A DNA stretch of 64,000 nucleotides from Halictus rubicundus (GCF_050948215.1 NC_135149.1:3453001-3517000), one strand, 5' to 3'. Positions 10,356 through 24,284 are shown, counted from the first letter of the stretch. The notes: generated by a model not told the origin, from the sequence alone. A program made the numbers and translations.

Positions 10356-12327
10356 GCCGGCGCGTTAACGAGTTGCAAATAGATCGTTCTCGTTCGCGAG
10401 CGCGATCCAGTTTCGAACGGCGCGGCGCGGCGCGGCGGCGAACGATTCCTCTGAACGAGTTAGTTTTATTTTCGAGCGAGCGATCGAAAGCAGGAACACG
10501 GGGAACGTATGCGACTATCGGCCGATGGTCGCCTGCTAAATTAGAAAGCGACTGTATCGGCATCAGCGCACGGCCGGAATAATATTTATTTATTTATTTA
10601 CGAGACAGTCTAGGATCGTAAAAACCGGCGAGAGATTCTCTTGCGCTCGCCACTCACCGGGACAATTAGCCCGAGATAATACGTCAATTAGGAAACCCTG
10701 AAATATCGGCGAGAGAAAGGAGAGGAGAGCAAAGAGACAGAGGAAGAGGGAGAGAGAGAGAGAAAGAGAGCAAAAATGTATGGCTAATGGATCGACGCAA
10801 CGACCGAGCAAGCAACCGGCGACTAATAATAACAAAGAAATGTTGCAAAATTCTCGGAATTCTGCCTGTGCACTTATCGCCGCGACCGATCTGGATTAAA
10901 AGGGTAATAATTAGAGAACATTATGCGATGCTACGGAAATAGATAGAAAAATCGGCGCCGATATATACCTATACCAGAGAGTCCTTTTTGTCGTCGCCCG
11001 GTTCTACTCCCCGTTGCATCGCGATAAATAATTCCAGATGATAGATAGAACGACTTATTGCAGCCTCTGTCGTATTAAACACTCACTCTGTTGTGAGATT
11101 GAAATCTGGGTTTCGGTCGTTAATGAGCGATCGAAGGAAATGGAGCGGCTGGATAGAGCGGTCGTTTCAACATTGTTAAAACGCGGACTGAGTTATGGCC
11201 GCAAGAAACTATAGTGGTTTTTTTTTCTCTCTGCGTAAATTCGAGAAGACTTTGATCTGAATCGGAAACACGGAAAATCCGTTTCCTAGACTACAATCGT
11301 ATTGCACTGCAACGGTCGAATTCTACTACTAGATATAGCGACGATATCTTCTTTTGCTTTTGATCGAGATAAAATTCGAAAGAAATCGCAGAGCCAAGGG
11401 TTGATCCTTTTGTATTTTTACGGATCGAGTAATTGAGCTAAATATTGGGACGGATATTTTACCGGACCAGGTTTTTTCCGGAAGGGGGAAGAGGCGGAAT
11501 CTTTCAAAATTGAAGGGACGAGGAAGCGATAAAGTTGGACTCGAAACGGACGGTTTTATCGATCGTCCGTCGAAAATCGTACGGAACGGCCGCGATAAAT
11601 GTCCGCGGGGATAATTAATGGAAGGTATCCGAGTGATATGAAGGATTGCACGATCGCGGAGAGAAAGAGGCACGCGGACACCGATTGACGCAACACCGAG
11701 GGGCAAGGATCCTGGCAGGTTGCAAGGACGAGCGGTCCTGCGTTACGAGTGGCTGTCGTTCGAGCTCTCGATATCGAGATCGGCGCGCTCGTGCACACCG
11801 GCCAGCAGGTGCATCAGTTGCATGTGTGCGTGCTCGAGTCCGCGTCGTGATCGGGTCTACAAGTTTTATCTTCCGTTGCTACAAAATAGCGAAAATTCTA
11901 CATCAAACGGACTCATTTTTATCGCAGAGGCAGCTTCGATGCTCGAGAAACGATAAGACGCTGTTAAGACGATACTGGCGTAAACGTTTCAAGAGCGGAT
12001 AGAACGTCTCGCAAATGGAAGAGAATGTCGGACACAGCGCGGATAATCCATAATTATTATTTGTGACGTTTGGAAGGATGATGAAGCATCATTGGATCGA
12101 GAGTCGAAGACGTTCGAGGTTGAGAAATCGATAGATGCAACCGTGCACTGAATGTCGCGACACTTTGAACTGAGTTTTTAAACAGCGTTCTTCCATTTTG
12201 CAGCCTAACCAAATTCGCAACATTCAAGGCGAATAACTGTGTAACTCCCGAATTTGGTGGACGCGGTACTGGAGGCGTGAACAAGAAATAAAATGTATCA
12301 AATAATAAATGCATTGAATATTATTAA

Positions 12328-13551
12328 CACTAGAACTACCGACAGTCGAGACGTAGCTATCTCTACCAAAACCAGTCAAAATAACTGGTCTTTAAAGAAT
12401 ACGTAATAGTAGAATATTTTTATATTTATTGATTTATTATTATCTTACAAAAGGAACTGCATGTTCCGAGATCATAAAAACTATATAATAACAACTATAA
12501 TAATATCAATAAGTACAATAATGAAGAATATTTAGTACCAAAATCTTAGGTAACAAGAATATTAAAATAAATTTCCATTGGTAAATATAAGAAGTATAAT
12601 ATAATAATAATAATAAACGTAATAGAATAAATAAGATACAAATATAACTTAAATTATTAGGTACAAAAGTTATCATTCGTCACAGTTCTTACAAACGTAA
12701 AGTTTCTTCTGCGTGCATTTTCCGCATACATATTGTTTACAAAGATTGCATATGGTGGTAGTCTTATTATTATTACAGTACCCTATCCGAAACCATTTGC
12801 GCGAATAAGGTGAGTTCTTTGACGTACTTTGGATCTCAGGTGCTCTTTGTTCTATCCGTGATTTTTCATAGTGACCGGCAAGTTCATCTGCTAATTGAAA
12901 CCTAAAATCTTTTCTGGATATCTGCTCACCTGTGGTTTCCTTATATAAAATCACGCTATATTTTTTGCCATTTGATCTACTACATCTACCCCAAATTTTG
13001 ATTTATTATAAAATTCGACCGTTTCAGATAGGCCCTTTTCGCTTTTTCCAATTTTGACGGTTTTATGTTTTGAGCTCAGGATAAAAACTTTCTTCTTCGG
13101 CTTACTTTTAGAAATTGCGAGTGTAATCTCATTTGATCGATACAGCAGCGACGAAAAGCGAGCCATGGTATCCTTCTTCGTTTTACAAATTTTTGTGAGT
13201 TCTCTTTCGTTTCCGCGTATTGTGCCAACCAGTGTGGTTCTTTTGGCTAATAATTTATATGCCAGCGACAAGCTTGTAAAAAAATTGTCGGTTGTTATGG
13301 TCCTTCCCTTCATACTATACGTTTCAATAAGTTCACACCAGTCAAATTGACCGGTACTGGTACAAGTAGCCATGATAAAAAATTACTTTTATTTTAAATG
13401 AACAAAACAAAATTAAAGTTTCTTATATTATTCCTTTAGCTATCCCTGCAAAAGTCATTACATCGTTGCGGAGAAAAAATATAACATGAAGTAGGAATTT
13501 TAAAATAAAGTTGTCAAACCAGTCATTTTGACTGGTGTGGTAGTTCTAGTG
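12328..13551 (-). mobile_element. Internally deleted piggyBac-like transposon
   Basis: The element is flanked by TTAA (12324-12327 and 13552-13555) and has perfect 13-bp inverted ends, CACTAGAACTACC. Inside each end is a near-palindrome of the form ACCAGTCAAAATNACTGGT (about 12370-12388 and 13518-13536), like the subterminal repeats of piggyBac elements. The 1.2-kb body carries the C-terminal half of a piggyBac transposase on the minus strand. Family elements are normally about 2.4 kb, so roughly half has been lost. It cannot move by itself but keeps both ends and so could be mobilised in trans. Confidence 0.9.
12673..13373 (-). pseudogene. piggyBac transposase fragment (DDE_Tnp_1_7 family) with C-terminal cysteine-rich domain
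   Basis: The first part (13373 down to 12951) reads TITTDNFFTSLSLA, holding the second catalytic aspartate, and later FGVDVVDQM, holding the third. The N-terminal half, with the first aspartate, is missing: 5' non-coding sequence is joined almost directly to the middle of the gene. A second break follows DVVDQM, where a frameshift and loss of roughly 25-30 residues lead to the ILYKETTGEQISRKDFRFQL block (12954 down to 12673). The protein ends with a cysteine-rich zinc-binding tail of the CxxC pattern (CNLCKQYVCGKC, then CKNCDE), typical of piggyBac transposases. Two deletions make it non-functional. The family call rests on the DDD motifs and the tail. Confidence 0.88.
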
Positions 13552-13901
13552 TTAACTGTTTTTTCAGCCGAGAAGAAAATCTTCCGTTTCTTTTGTCGGC
13601 GTTTAACCGTTCGTATAGACGGGAAATTCCAAAGGGAATTTGTTCCTGCTGCAGCAGGCGAAGTACGGGAGCGTCGAGGTCCGGCGAGCAAGCCGTGGCA
13701 GTCGAAAAAAATGGCAGTGCAAAGGCTTAAGAAGCCGAAAGTCAGTTCTCCTTTGGTTTCTGGCTGGCGTTCCCGGTTTATAGCGCTCCCGATTCTCCCC
13801 CTGTTTATTCTTGCTTCCTTTTTCGCGAGGGGCCCCGAGTGCCGCTCTTCTTTTTCCTGCAAGATGAATTTCAGCGCGCGAAGAAAGTCGGGGAGCGCCG
13901 T

Positions 13902-13920
13902 AAAAAAAAAAAAAAAAAAA
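13902..13920. repeat. Poly(A) run
   Basis: Nineteen consecutive A residues in GC-rich surroundings. No retroposed sequence was recognised just upstream. A similar run lies at about 48031-48050. Confidence 0.9.
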
Positions 13921-14887
13921 CCGGCGGAAGCGTTAGCAGCGTTAAACGGAGGAAGCCGTAATGAATTACGTATCCGATCCGTTTCCTGCCGGCCGGAGAA
14001 AAACTATCGTTCGGCCTTGCCAGCCATCGGACATCTTAAAAAATCAAATTCAATTACTGGAGCAGCACGGCCGGCCACCGAATAGCCTCATCGACACTTC
14101 TCCCGTTCCCCTAACTAATCGTTCGTTGCTCGAAACCGAGGGAAACCGACTTCCGGAATTTCGCGCACCCTCGTGTGCTCTGCACAGAAAAGTAGTTGTG
14201 CAAAAAACGTTTTATATTTTAATTCGTCCGATCGCGTTATAATTCCACTCTTCAACCGTCGAATTGCAGCGTAGTCAAATGGGAGATAAAAGATTTTACG
14301 ATATATCTGGATAAATAATAAAGAGCGAATTCGAGGGAAAGAATTTTTTCTCCGATTTGAAAACGCAACCGGGACGTTCGCCGCGGCACGATATTAAACC
14401 TCGCCGGTTGTAATTGCATTTTCCTTCGGCGAGTCTTACGCGATTTATATCGCGCTTCCCTTTATTTATGTATCCGAGTATCTTTTTCGTTTTTCCCCGT
14501 CGATCTGAAATGCCTCTCATTTCGTAATTCTTTGTCAATTAATTTTGTTAGGCAGTTCTTCTTTTCTCAAAAATTGGCTCATTACAGCCAGGCCGAATCG
14601 TAAACAATATCCGGCGAAAATTAACGAACCGGCGATTAAATAAACACAACACGAGATCTAGCGGAGAGAAAAGAGCAGCGGAATTTACAAGCCTCGAATA
14701 TTCCGCCCGAGACAATATCTCTTTTTCTGTTCCGCGGAGAACGTTTCCGCTATCTGAACAACCGTTTAACGAGAACTTTCGAAGCGGAGGCTGGCGAAGA
14801 AGAAACTGAGAAGAAGAGTTTCACGGCCGTGGAAAATCGGGAGAGAGAAACTAAAGACCTCGAGGGAGACCATCTTCTTCCTGTATC

Positions 14888-14912
14888 GGAACGGAACGGA
14901 ACGGAACGGAAC
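14888..14912. repeat. (GGAAC)5 pentamer run
   Basis: Five tandem copies of GGAAC. Confidence 0.9.
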
Positions 14913-17364
14913 CGGGAGGGAAGAACAACGGAGTAAAACACACCGGTGTCAATAGCGGTGACGGGGAGCGAATCGTGACGCTAATTAATCTTCACGTCGA
15001 ACGGTATGACGAGCGTCGCCGAGCTAGCGCGACGCTGAAAAATTTTTGCAAATCACCGTTTCGCGGTACACATTTCCTCCTTCCTTCCTCTCTCTCTCTT
15101 TGTCCTCTGTCTTTTGCCAGACGAGATCCATTACCGTCGCGTTATCCGACATTACCTTCGTTTAATTGGCCGACTGCATCGCGTAATTACTCGTACCTAT
15201 GCAATCGCGACAGTTTAATCCCTCGGCAACTGAGAATCCGCCATTTCCAATCAAATCCGAGCGAATTTGCATCCAACCTTCCGCTTCCCTTTCGGAATCA
15301 TCTTAATTTCTTCGGAGCAGTTTCGTCTTCTTTCCTTCTTTTTTTGGTCCTACGTTTCACTCGCGCTTTTCCCACCTTCACTCTTATTTTCTTAAAGGGA
15401 AGATCCTCGGAGGACGCTTTCCCATTCATAATTTGGTAACTTAAAGCCGAGCGCTCGGAAGAGCTCTCGCATTCACTCGGCTACAGTCTGCTGGCTCTCC
15501 GGAAGACACAGCAATGCCACGTGTTTAACCTGTTAACATCAGATTCTAGATCTTTCTGCGAATATTCTCGGCGATTCTCATTTATTGAAAGCAAAAATTC
15601 CTGTCGCAATTATTCTGTCTTCTATTAATCTTCCAAATTCTAGCATTCCTAACTGGACCGGGGACTTTGATAAATTTTTACATGGTCTTGCAGTCTTTAC
15701 TTCTATCCGAAATTTTGTTGCGAGTTAGCTGTGTATCGTTGAGTTATATGCACACAAGTTTTGCAACATTGTCCCTCCAATCGATACTATTTCAAAAAAT
15801 TGTCGAATACGTCGATTTTACCAGTTGTTCGTTTTCTCTCGTATTACCGAAGGTTTATTCAATTTTCTATAATAAACTGAATCTTGTAACATTTTTTCTT
15901 CAGTATACAATGATTAATCAACGAATGTAGTTATAGAATTGAATTAAAATTGTTCTGTATTATATGCTGAATTTTATGGAATTCAACGGAAATCTTCAAC
16001 TAGAATAGTAATTAAGAGAAGAATCCCGATTTTCGTTGGCCTATTTTTCAGGGAGATCGCGATGGTTATCGATCTCGATCCCGATTCCGTTGTCGGTCTC
16101 GACGATCCACGATATTTTTCGTCGATCCGTTGTCGCAGAATCGCGACCACGTAACATTCTCCTCGCGGCACAACTAATTGATCTTTCCAGTGCGCTTGAA
16201 CCCGATAATTATCATTAGCATACGTGATCTCGTGCACCGGGAGTCCCGATCGTCTTTCTCGCTCTCTTCTCCGATCGTTGCGGAGTGACAGAGCGGGAGG
16301 GGGAAGGGGGAGAGGGGGGGGGGGGCAGGGGGCAGGGCAAGTTCCCCTTCGGCCTGCAATTACCGCACGCAATATCGCAACCGCGGAAAACTGCAACCTG
16401 CGAGGCTGTTTTTCTGCATAACTCGGCGCGATCGCGAACGCGTGACCTTTCGTGATCGCGATTTCTGGCGCCTCGACGATCCCGTACTCTACCGAACACC
16501 TTAACAATTCAATCAGTCCATTTATTCCGCGAATCCTATCGAAAGATTTTGTCAATCGATCCTCTTTTTAACCCGTATATTAATAACCCCGTCGGGTCAT
16601 TCGAATTTAACTTCCCAGAAAATCATTTATTTCAACGATTTTATCCAAAGATTCCGGCATTTAATTCAGTCGTGGCACTTGTATTAATAGTTTCACGAAA
16701 TCGTTTTAACTCGTCCCGCTCCGGAATAAGATTTATCCGGTCCGCTTAATGATTTCACCGTTCCGCCACGATGTTTCTCGCTTCGATTTGTCCTATCGTT
16801 AGCGCTCGCAGTGCCAAAAATACGAGAGAATTATTTGTACAGAAAATGTATTTTCACGTTAATATACTCGACGTGCCGAGTTTAATCTGTGAATTGCAAC
16901 AAGGTTAAAGCGTAGCTAGAGTATAGAGTGGTTTGATTGAATTATGAAAAATATAATGAAAAGGTCGAAGTATAATGCAGTTGGTCGATCGAGCTGGTGT
17001 TAAACTACGAGAGAATAAAGATCAAGATCCACACGGTTGCGAACGTGTTCGATCGACTTCGGTCCGGCTGGATCGGCGTTCTCAGGAGATCGAGACGAAT
17101 ATCTCTCCGGGTAATAATCGCGAGAAGACGCAACGACACGCGTGTCCTATTTCGTAACTGTGCCGATTCTGGAACGGCAATTTCGATCGTGCCGAGAACT
17201 ATGACTCGGCGAAGCGGACTGGGAAAAAATATTGGCACTCGCGTCGATACCTTCAATCGAGTATCGCAATTTTCTGTGTCACGGCGGGCACGCGATCCTC
17301 TCCGCGTCCAAGGAAACCGTTCGAGACAAACGTGGCGGGACAATTTTCGTCGCAACGACGGGAG

Positions 17365-17366
<2 letters not shown>

Positions 17367-17439
<73 letters not shown>
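17367..17439. repeat. (CT)n microsatellite
   Basis: Perfect CT run of about 72 bp, among the longest in the window. Confidence 0.97.
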
Positions 17440-17440
<1 letters not shown>

Positions 17441-17891
17441 GTTTCCCTGGACTACAATTTTCTACCTCCCATACACGTCCCTCCTTCGTTATTAAAATGT
17501 TACCGACGCAGCAATTTTTCCTACTCCAATCTTCCCCGGCGTTAACTATGACGGAAGCGATCTCCTTGTGAATTAAACTCTTGCGAAACAATAGCACCGA
17601 TTTCCGGTGTCTTTTTCCGATTTCTGACAATATTTTAATCCGGAAATAGACTCGCGATAAGACTTTGTAGAGCTCGTTACCATTGCTGGAACTTTAAAAT
17701 CTGTCGAATTACTCTTTTTTGGAAATGATAATTATGAGGATAGCGGAGCGTAGGTCGGGGAGAGAAGCGAAATGTTAATAAAATGGTCTGCTAAGTTTAG
17801 ATGCAAACGTAATCCGCTTCGGAGCGAGATGTATTCTTTTTTTCAGCGATTGTTTTGTTCCACACGGAATAATATTCATTTTTTCCTGTCC

Positions 17892-17895
<4 letters not shown>

Positions 17896-17937
<42 letters not shown>
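17896..17937. repeat. (CT)n microsatellite
   Basis: Perfect CT run of about 42 bp, only 460 bp from the previous one. Confidence 0.97.
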
Positions 17938-17940
<3 letters not shown>

Positions 17941-18697
17941 CGATCGATTCATCCTTCCGAGTATGGACGCGGATGCAGATTTGTCTGGACTTGTTTACAA
18001 GTCGAAATCTCGAGGTCGATCAACAGATTTCTGTGATCGAGTGTGTCGACTCGATGCTAATTCATGGCAGTTTATTATGTGGTCTCCCCGTTCCCCAGAC
18101 TCTCTGCTTTGTATTTTTCTTTTAATTATTTTAAAGGAAAGACGACGTTAACGTAACGACCGAGAGTGTGTTAACACCGACTATACATGTAAGCGTGAAA
18201 CGTGCATTACGCAAATCTGCATTATGCACACTATATAGAACTGGTATATCACTTAACCCATTAACTATAGAAAAAAGACATTCGACTCGCGTAATTTACT
18301 GTGACGATATAAAAGAATAATTTGCCCGGTTCAAAGATTAATAGCGGCCGATCTAGACTTCAGATCTTCCTAAAACTTTGCTCCTTCGATCTACATCGAT
18401 CTACGGAGAGACTCTACATCGTTCCCGGCTGTTTTTATTCCGTTCTATCTCGCGCGTTCTACCTTGCAATAATCGCTATCCACCGGTTTACTCGTCCTTT
18501 TCCTTCGCCTCGCATCAACGGGAGCCCTCGTTCCCCTCTGTGTTGTACATTAACACGTTCGCCACCATCGTTTGCTTCGCTAACAGTGTCCGTAATAAGG
18601 CTTCATAGTTGCAATATTTCATTTAATGCAATCCGCTTTATGAAACATTAGAAGCACGGTCCTTTTAGAGTCTGATACGCAGCGTCCGGAAACGAGG

Positions 18698-18885
18698 ATG
18701 AAATTGAAAGAGTCTTTTACACGAATTCTACATCCTCTCAGTCTTACCAAAGCCCTCCTAAAAATTCTGGAACCTCGTAATGTCTTTCAGGGACCACCTA
18801 AAACTTCTAGGACCTTTCCGAGTCTTGCCAAAAGCTTCCCAAAAATTCTAGGACCGATCAGAGTTTCTTCATTAGCGTTTCGAGA
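18698..18885. repeat. Degenerate 42-bp-period repeat, locus 1
   Basis: Recurrent blocks of the form CCAAAAATTCTAGGACC alternate with GAGTCTT or CAGAGTTTC at roughly 40-45 bp spacing. In one frame this gives KSFPKILGPIRVSS-like peptides. The same composite repeat recurs at 25871-26140. Confidence 0.65.
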
Positions 18886-19131
18886 ATCGTGGGTTCCGGG
18901 ATTGCGGAACGAAGCCGGACGTTCTCGGTGGAAACAGGTGAGGCTGTTAGGCGAACGGGATCCCCGCGATGGGTTTGATTGATTGCGAATGATCGGAGAC
19001 GAGCAGGAGAAGAAGTGTTACGACGTCTGTTGGTCGCGGGAACGCGTTGCTTCGTGACGATCGTTGCACGCGTTAATTCCGTCGCGCGTTTTCATCTCGC
19101 CGGGATCATTAACGAGTGGCATGACGTCAGG

Positions 19132-19139
19132 CAGCGCCC
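19132..19139. promoter_or_regulatory. CRE-type palindrome TGACGTCA
   Basis: Perfect 8-bp CREB/ATF consensus inside the long intron, in a locally GC-rich block (19060-19260). Chance occurrence is possible. Confidence 0.25.
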
Positions 19140-21315
19140 GTAGCGTTCTACGCGACGTGCAACTTTAATGGAATTATCGCGGCAGAGACCGTTTCGGCGC
19201 CTCCGCCCCCTCACCTCTCCTCTCTTCTCTTTCTCTCACTCTCTCTCGTCTCTCGTCACACGACTCTGATGCCACCGCGCGAAAACCGTCCTTTTCTTTC
19301 CGCTTCTTTCTGCACGGCGTTCCCCTTTGTCGCGGGCTCATTCAGTCGCGACGCCCACCGTCTTTCCCTTTCTTCTCTCGCTACGCGAAAAGGAAACTTT
19401 CGGCGAGCTCTCTCCGGCATTTTTATTGTCTTCTCTTTTTCTGCTCGTTCAATTCCTTCTCATTGAAAAGAGAACCGAGCACCCTTTCTCGTCGCTGCCA
19501 CTTTGACAGCTATTTATTTCGGTCGTTCGCTATTTATTGGAACGGAGATCGGGACACGTTCTCAAGGTTGTCATTATGTTAAAATGTTTTCCTGTTTTCG
19601 CAGCTATACGAAAAGCGAAGCTTTTCGTTGCTTTCTATGCAATATTTCGCACGATTTTCCACGTGAGAAACGAAATCGGTTACATTGGAAATCTCGTGTT
19701 ACGAAGTCACGAAAAATCGAGCTGAAATAACAGACTGTAGGCGCGGTTCGATGTCTTCTCTCTTCCGCGAAACAGGTTGCACGGATTAAAAACTTGTCCG
19801 GGCCTGTCGGACGTGCATCGACGCGCAATTAAACGAAAGTTCACGAAAAATTGAACCCGCTCGCTCGCGATGGTCAACGTCCGAGAGATTGAAGGTGGTT
19901 ACAAGTAGCAGAGGTCTGTGACAAACGCAGGTTCTGCAAGTTTTTATTTTGTTTGGAAGATGGTTGCAACTCCGCGGAAGTTTTATGGGAGTTGGTCTGG
20001 TAGTCAGAGCGATAAGATGAAGTAAATAGGAAAAAGTTCGCCAAGAGAAGAAGAAGAAGGAAGAACGGGCCGGAAAGTTCGTCGAAATAAATCCGCAAAG
20101 GCCAGGGAACAAGAGCGCCGATTTTATCTGCAATTGTTCTAAACGGTGAGTTTATCAACGGGCATCGACGAACAACGAATCCAATTGCAAATCAATGCGA
20201 ATCGATAATGAATGTTCTTTCTTTGAAACGTGCGAAAGTTTCCGTTCGTAACCGAGCATAGTTGTTGCGAGGAGATCGTCGTGGTAGAAACGAAAAATCG
20301 TTCGTAGACCGGAAGCTTTCGAAACCGACGTGTCCTCGGGCAAACAATGCTGCAAACTCGTAATTACGCGAACACGGGTTACTCGATGGACACTTAGGGA
20401 ACATGGTGGTGTAGAAAATTCGTATTACCGTGCGAAATCCTGGTGCCGCTAATTTGCGAGGATTTCACGGATCGATCTAGCGTGGATGGATCGCCGACTG
20501 CCACACGATTTTCTGTCCGAACGATCCCGAAGAAATCGAAAGGATCCGGGACGTGTAACACGCGTTTTATGGTCCTAGAAGTTCGTTGCCACAATTACGC
20601 AACTCTCGTTTCCCAGTTTTCTATAATAATCTTGGCCCAGTTTGCTATGCTACACGGCTTTAGCCATTTCTGCGCGACGTACCGATACAGTCATATCGAT
20701 TTCACGTGTTTCGTTTTAATCGTTTTGACGTTACCCGACGAAGGTGTCATTATAATTTGAACCCGGTTTGATATTCTCTAGCAGTGCTATTGGTAGAATT
20801 GTGAAGATTCTGGATATTCAAGCTCGGTTGAGATTTCTAATTGTCGCTAATGATACGAAATAAACTTAAAGAATTGGGGAGGGCAGGGACGATACCGAGA
20901 GTGAAATTTCGCTACACAAGATCGCGAAAACGCGCGGGCCCTTTTGCGGAACTCGGACCCGCGGGAAACGCGGCTAATGGCCGTGGGAGCGCGGCAATTG
21001 TCTCCATTGTGACACATGTTTATAATTGTTTACCAGCTGCGTCGAAACGAGCCGGAATTCGACGAGGCTGCCGCCTCTATCGTGGGGAGATTCTCTCGGC
21101 ACTCGAGGATTCCTTCTTGGGCTTAGAATGAACTAAAAATCCGAAAAAATCCTCGTCAACTCGATCATCGATTCATCGATTCATTTTCTGAAAACACGAA
21201 CATATGTTCTCCTATGTTACGAACCGTCGAAAACGTTTCGATCCCGAAGCGATCGATGAGTAACACGTTCGTGGCTATTTATTTCAGCAATAGCCTTCGC
21301 AATTCAAATATTATA

Positions 21316-21572
21316 TTAACCCTTTGAACTCGAAGCTATTTTAACTCAAAAACGAAACATTTCTTCCGACCTGGAATATTTCCATTCTATATATATATAT
21401 TTTTTTTTTTCATGTTATACATACGAAAACGGTGGAATTCACTCGTACAATACCGAAATGTTTCGTAATTTATTAAGTACAAAGAAATTTAATAATGTAA
21501 AAAATATTTTGAATGACGATACAGCAATTCTTAGTGACGCCTTACAGTCGCCATTCGAGTGCTAAGGGTTAA
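21316..21572. mobile_element. TTAA-flanked miniature element
   Basis: TTAA at both ends (21316-21319, 21569-21572), with matching inverted termini reading CCCTTTGAACTCGAA on the left and CCCTTAGCACTCGAA on the right. The 257-bp body is AT-rich and non-coding, with a TA run. Fits a piggyBac-mobilised miniature element. Confidence 0.75.
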
Positions 21573-22160
21573 ATGCAACGAACCGAATTCTCCGACCGGC
21601 ATGCTACGCGTTACAATTACAAACAATGACATGCACAAAATTAACATGATTATTTTCTTGTGGTATACGAAATCGTGATCGTCGCGAAAGCGCGACGTGT
21701 TAAAATGCTTGAAGAATAAAAAGTAAGATAAGAACATCACAAAAGAGCACGGAGTCGAACGAAACGGACGAGTTGCCTGATGCTCGCTGGTAGTTCAGGA
21801 TTAGATTAATTAGCGATTAAGTTCAAGCGCTCGCGAAACGGTCCATTTCCCGACGGAAAACAAGCACGTTTCGCAGGTAACCGATCACGGAGTACGTTCA
21901 TTAAATATTCAACGAGATAGACAGCGTCTAAAAATGCGAGAGAAGAGAGACAGAGGGTGGGGGGGGGGGGGTGAGTGAGCAAAAAACGTCTCCTCTGGAT
22001 AGAATGGAATAATAAAATCTGTTCACCTGTTATCATTACGCGACTCTCATTCGGGCCATTAAGATCGCTGTCGTAATCGCGGTGAACGCGACACCGTGGC
22101 CTGCGCTGCTCTCCACGGATTCATGAATATTCCGATTGATTGTTGTAGCGCGAGCGATCC

Positions 22161-22168
22161 TGACGTCA
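22161..22168. promoter_or_regulatory. CRE-type palindrome TGACGTCA
   Basis: Second perfect TGACGTCA in the long intron. No neighbouring TATA or initiator motif stands out. Confidence 0.2.
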
Positions 22169-22540
22169 CCGAGTCGGAAGGATCAAGGATCCAGCCTCCA
22201 CTTTGCATTCGACTGGCCGCTACGCGGCGCGCCGATGCACCATCGAGACCGAGTCACCGTTTCGGCGATAAGAACTGGCAAAAACCTTGATTAATTCCGC
22301 GGAGGAAAACGAACCAGACAGACTTTCGACACAGTGGTTCCTGGTCCCGAGGAGGAAATTATGCTAATATCGGAGAGGGAGAGTCAGGAAATACCCCACG
22401 GCAACGAGGAAAGATCCGTTCGTCGGGATTCGATTGCCCAACCGGCCGGCAATAATTCGAGGTAACGCGAATTTTATCGAGAGTTCTCGATTAGGAAATC
22501 GTACGTGCGGAAAAGATGATTTCGAGGATCAGGGAATATA

Positions 22541-22832
22541 CAGTCGCCGATAAAATTAAATGGACACCCTTTAAAAACTAATAAATTTCTTAAAATTGCA
22601 CGATAGATGTCGGTTGACGCATCAAAACACGCCATAGTCATTGAAAGATCTAGGAATCTTCGAATTTTCAGGCATACGACATTGACCCATACAATTTTTG
22701 CCATTAATTTGATTTTGATGAAACTTTGTGTATTTGAAACATTCGTCACAGGTACACATAATTTCCGCCAATGGGACTTTTGAAAAAGTTCATAGATTTC
22801 AAGCGGCGTCCACTTAATTTTGTCCCTGACTG
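22541..22832. mobile_element. Tc1/mariner-type miniature element (CAGTC ends)
   Basis: The ends are inverted repeats of about 48 bp at roughly 70 percent identity. The left reads CAGTCGCCGATAAAATTAAA and the inverted right reads CAGTCAGGGACAAAATTAAG, both followed by TGGAC[AG]CC. A TA precedes the left end (22539-22540); on the right the expected TA reads TG. The interior has no transposase. CAGT ends and TA target suggest Tc1/mariner. Confidence 0.7.
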
Positions 22833-24284
22833 TGTGTATGGAATAAGACCGAGGAACGAAGTAATCGTGTTGGAACGGTTGTCCGTTGCGGAATTTAACG
22901 GCGATCTTCGACGACAGATCGCGATTGAACTCGCCGATCTTTGCATCAGGTTCGGATGAATATTCAAAGTTTCAACTTGTCAGTCGCGCTCGTCACGGTC
23001 TCGTTGTATTCAACACTGTGTCAGAGATCACCAAGCCGACTATTAATTACGGTTCTTGCCACGCTTGGCGGAAAAATTGCGACGCTTTCAGGAAAGCATT
23101 AAGAGACACTATTAAACGTCTTTTAACGCCGGCGAGAAGTCACGTAAATAGCCATAAAAATTAAAAGCACGCTGGTCAAATTGACTCTATCGTTCCTGCT
23201 AATAGAGTTTCCATGCTTTCGATAAGTTATAGCAAAGTGGCTTGCTCCATCGACAGCGTTACAGATTCATGAACTAATAAAATATATTACAACACCGCCA
23301 ACGATATACGCTGAATAAAATGTTGAATAAAGTTTCTCAACTGTGACAGATCCATAAATTATTAAAAAATATCGACACACATTGACATACATTTGACATA
23401 CACTCCACGCACTATCTACGCCGACTCAGTAGCTTAAGGTTTACTTATTATGAATTTCCAGCGACAGAGGCTTTGAAGCTTCCGCCGCGTCAGGGTCACC
23501 GAAAATTATTCCAAAAAGGAGTCGACGTTCTCGGTGTGTAGAACAGAACGACGCCTCGACGAAACGACGAAAATGGAATGACAAAACAGAGTACTTTTCA
23601 CCATCTCTAGGACAAACAAATCAGCCAGAAGAAAGAGCCGGAGGATTCCTCGGCGTTTAATGTCTCTTTTCTCTTTTTTTCGCGACAGAAGCATTTTGGT
23701 CGATGAGCATTTTGGCCTCGGGCGACCATTGTCCCAAGCAGAAAGGAGGTGCATCGCAGGCAAGGTCGTTATGTCACCGGGCAACTATTAGTCCACTAGT
23801 CGAGCCGGTCTCGCAAATAAGTTCGGCGCGCGCGGTTCCTCTCCAAAATATTTTTCACCGTACTCCATCGTGATTTCGAAGGCCGCGCGGCCGCGGTGGG
23901 GGCTACAGCGACGAGAGGGCCGAGAGGAGGTGGACTCCTTCGGTATTTCAAAAGGATTTTCATTAGAGAGAGTGCTCCGCGGAAATTCTTCCCTTTCCTT
24001 GCCCTCGGCCCTGCGACACGACGGAATTTCCGCGGAAGCGGATTTTCCCTCACGAATCCGGCAACCTTTTCCCTGGTTTGCCGAAAATCGAAACTTTTCG
24101 AGGCGCTTGAATTATTTTGTAACCACCTTATATGGTAACGTAGCGTGTTACGCAATGATTATAACAACGACGCAACTCTTATTTCCACAGGAATGAAGCA
24201 AACAGAATCAGAGAAATCAATGTGAAAAAAGCATTTCCAATCTTCACTTCCAAAATAAAATGTACGGTTCCGAAGAGCTTCGCT

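Noticed and set aside
17253..17630. Arg-Glu or Ser-Leu repeat peptides over dinucleotide arrays (here and at 27362, 30643, 45129, 63023)
   Set aside because: Translation of microsatellites, not genes.
23170..23215. AAATTGACTCTA with a short downstream pairing, recalling miR-929
   Set aside because: Similarity stops after about 12 bases and the stem is only about 8 bp; no real precursor hairpin.
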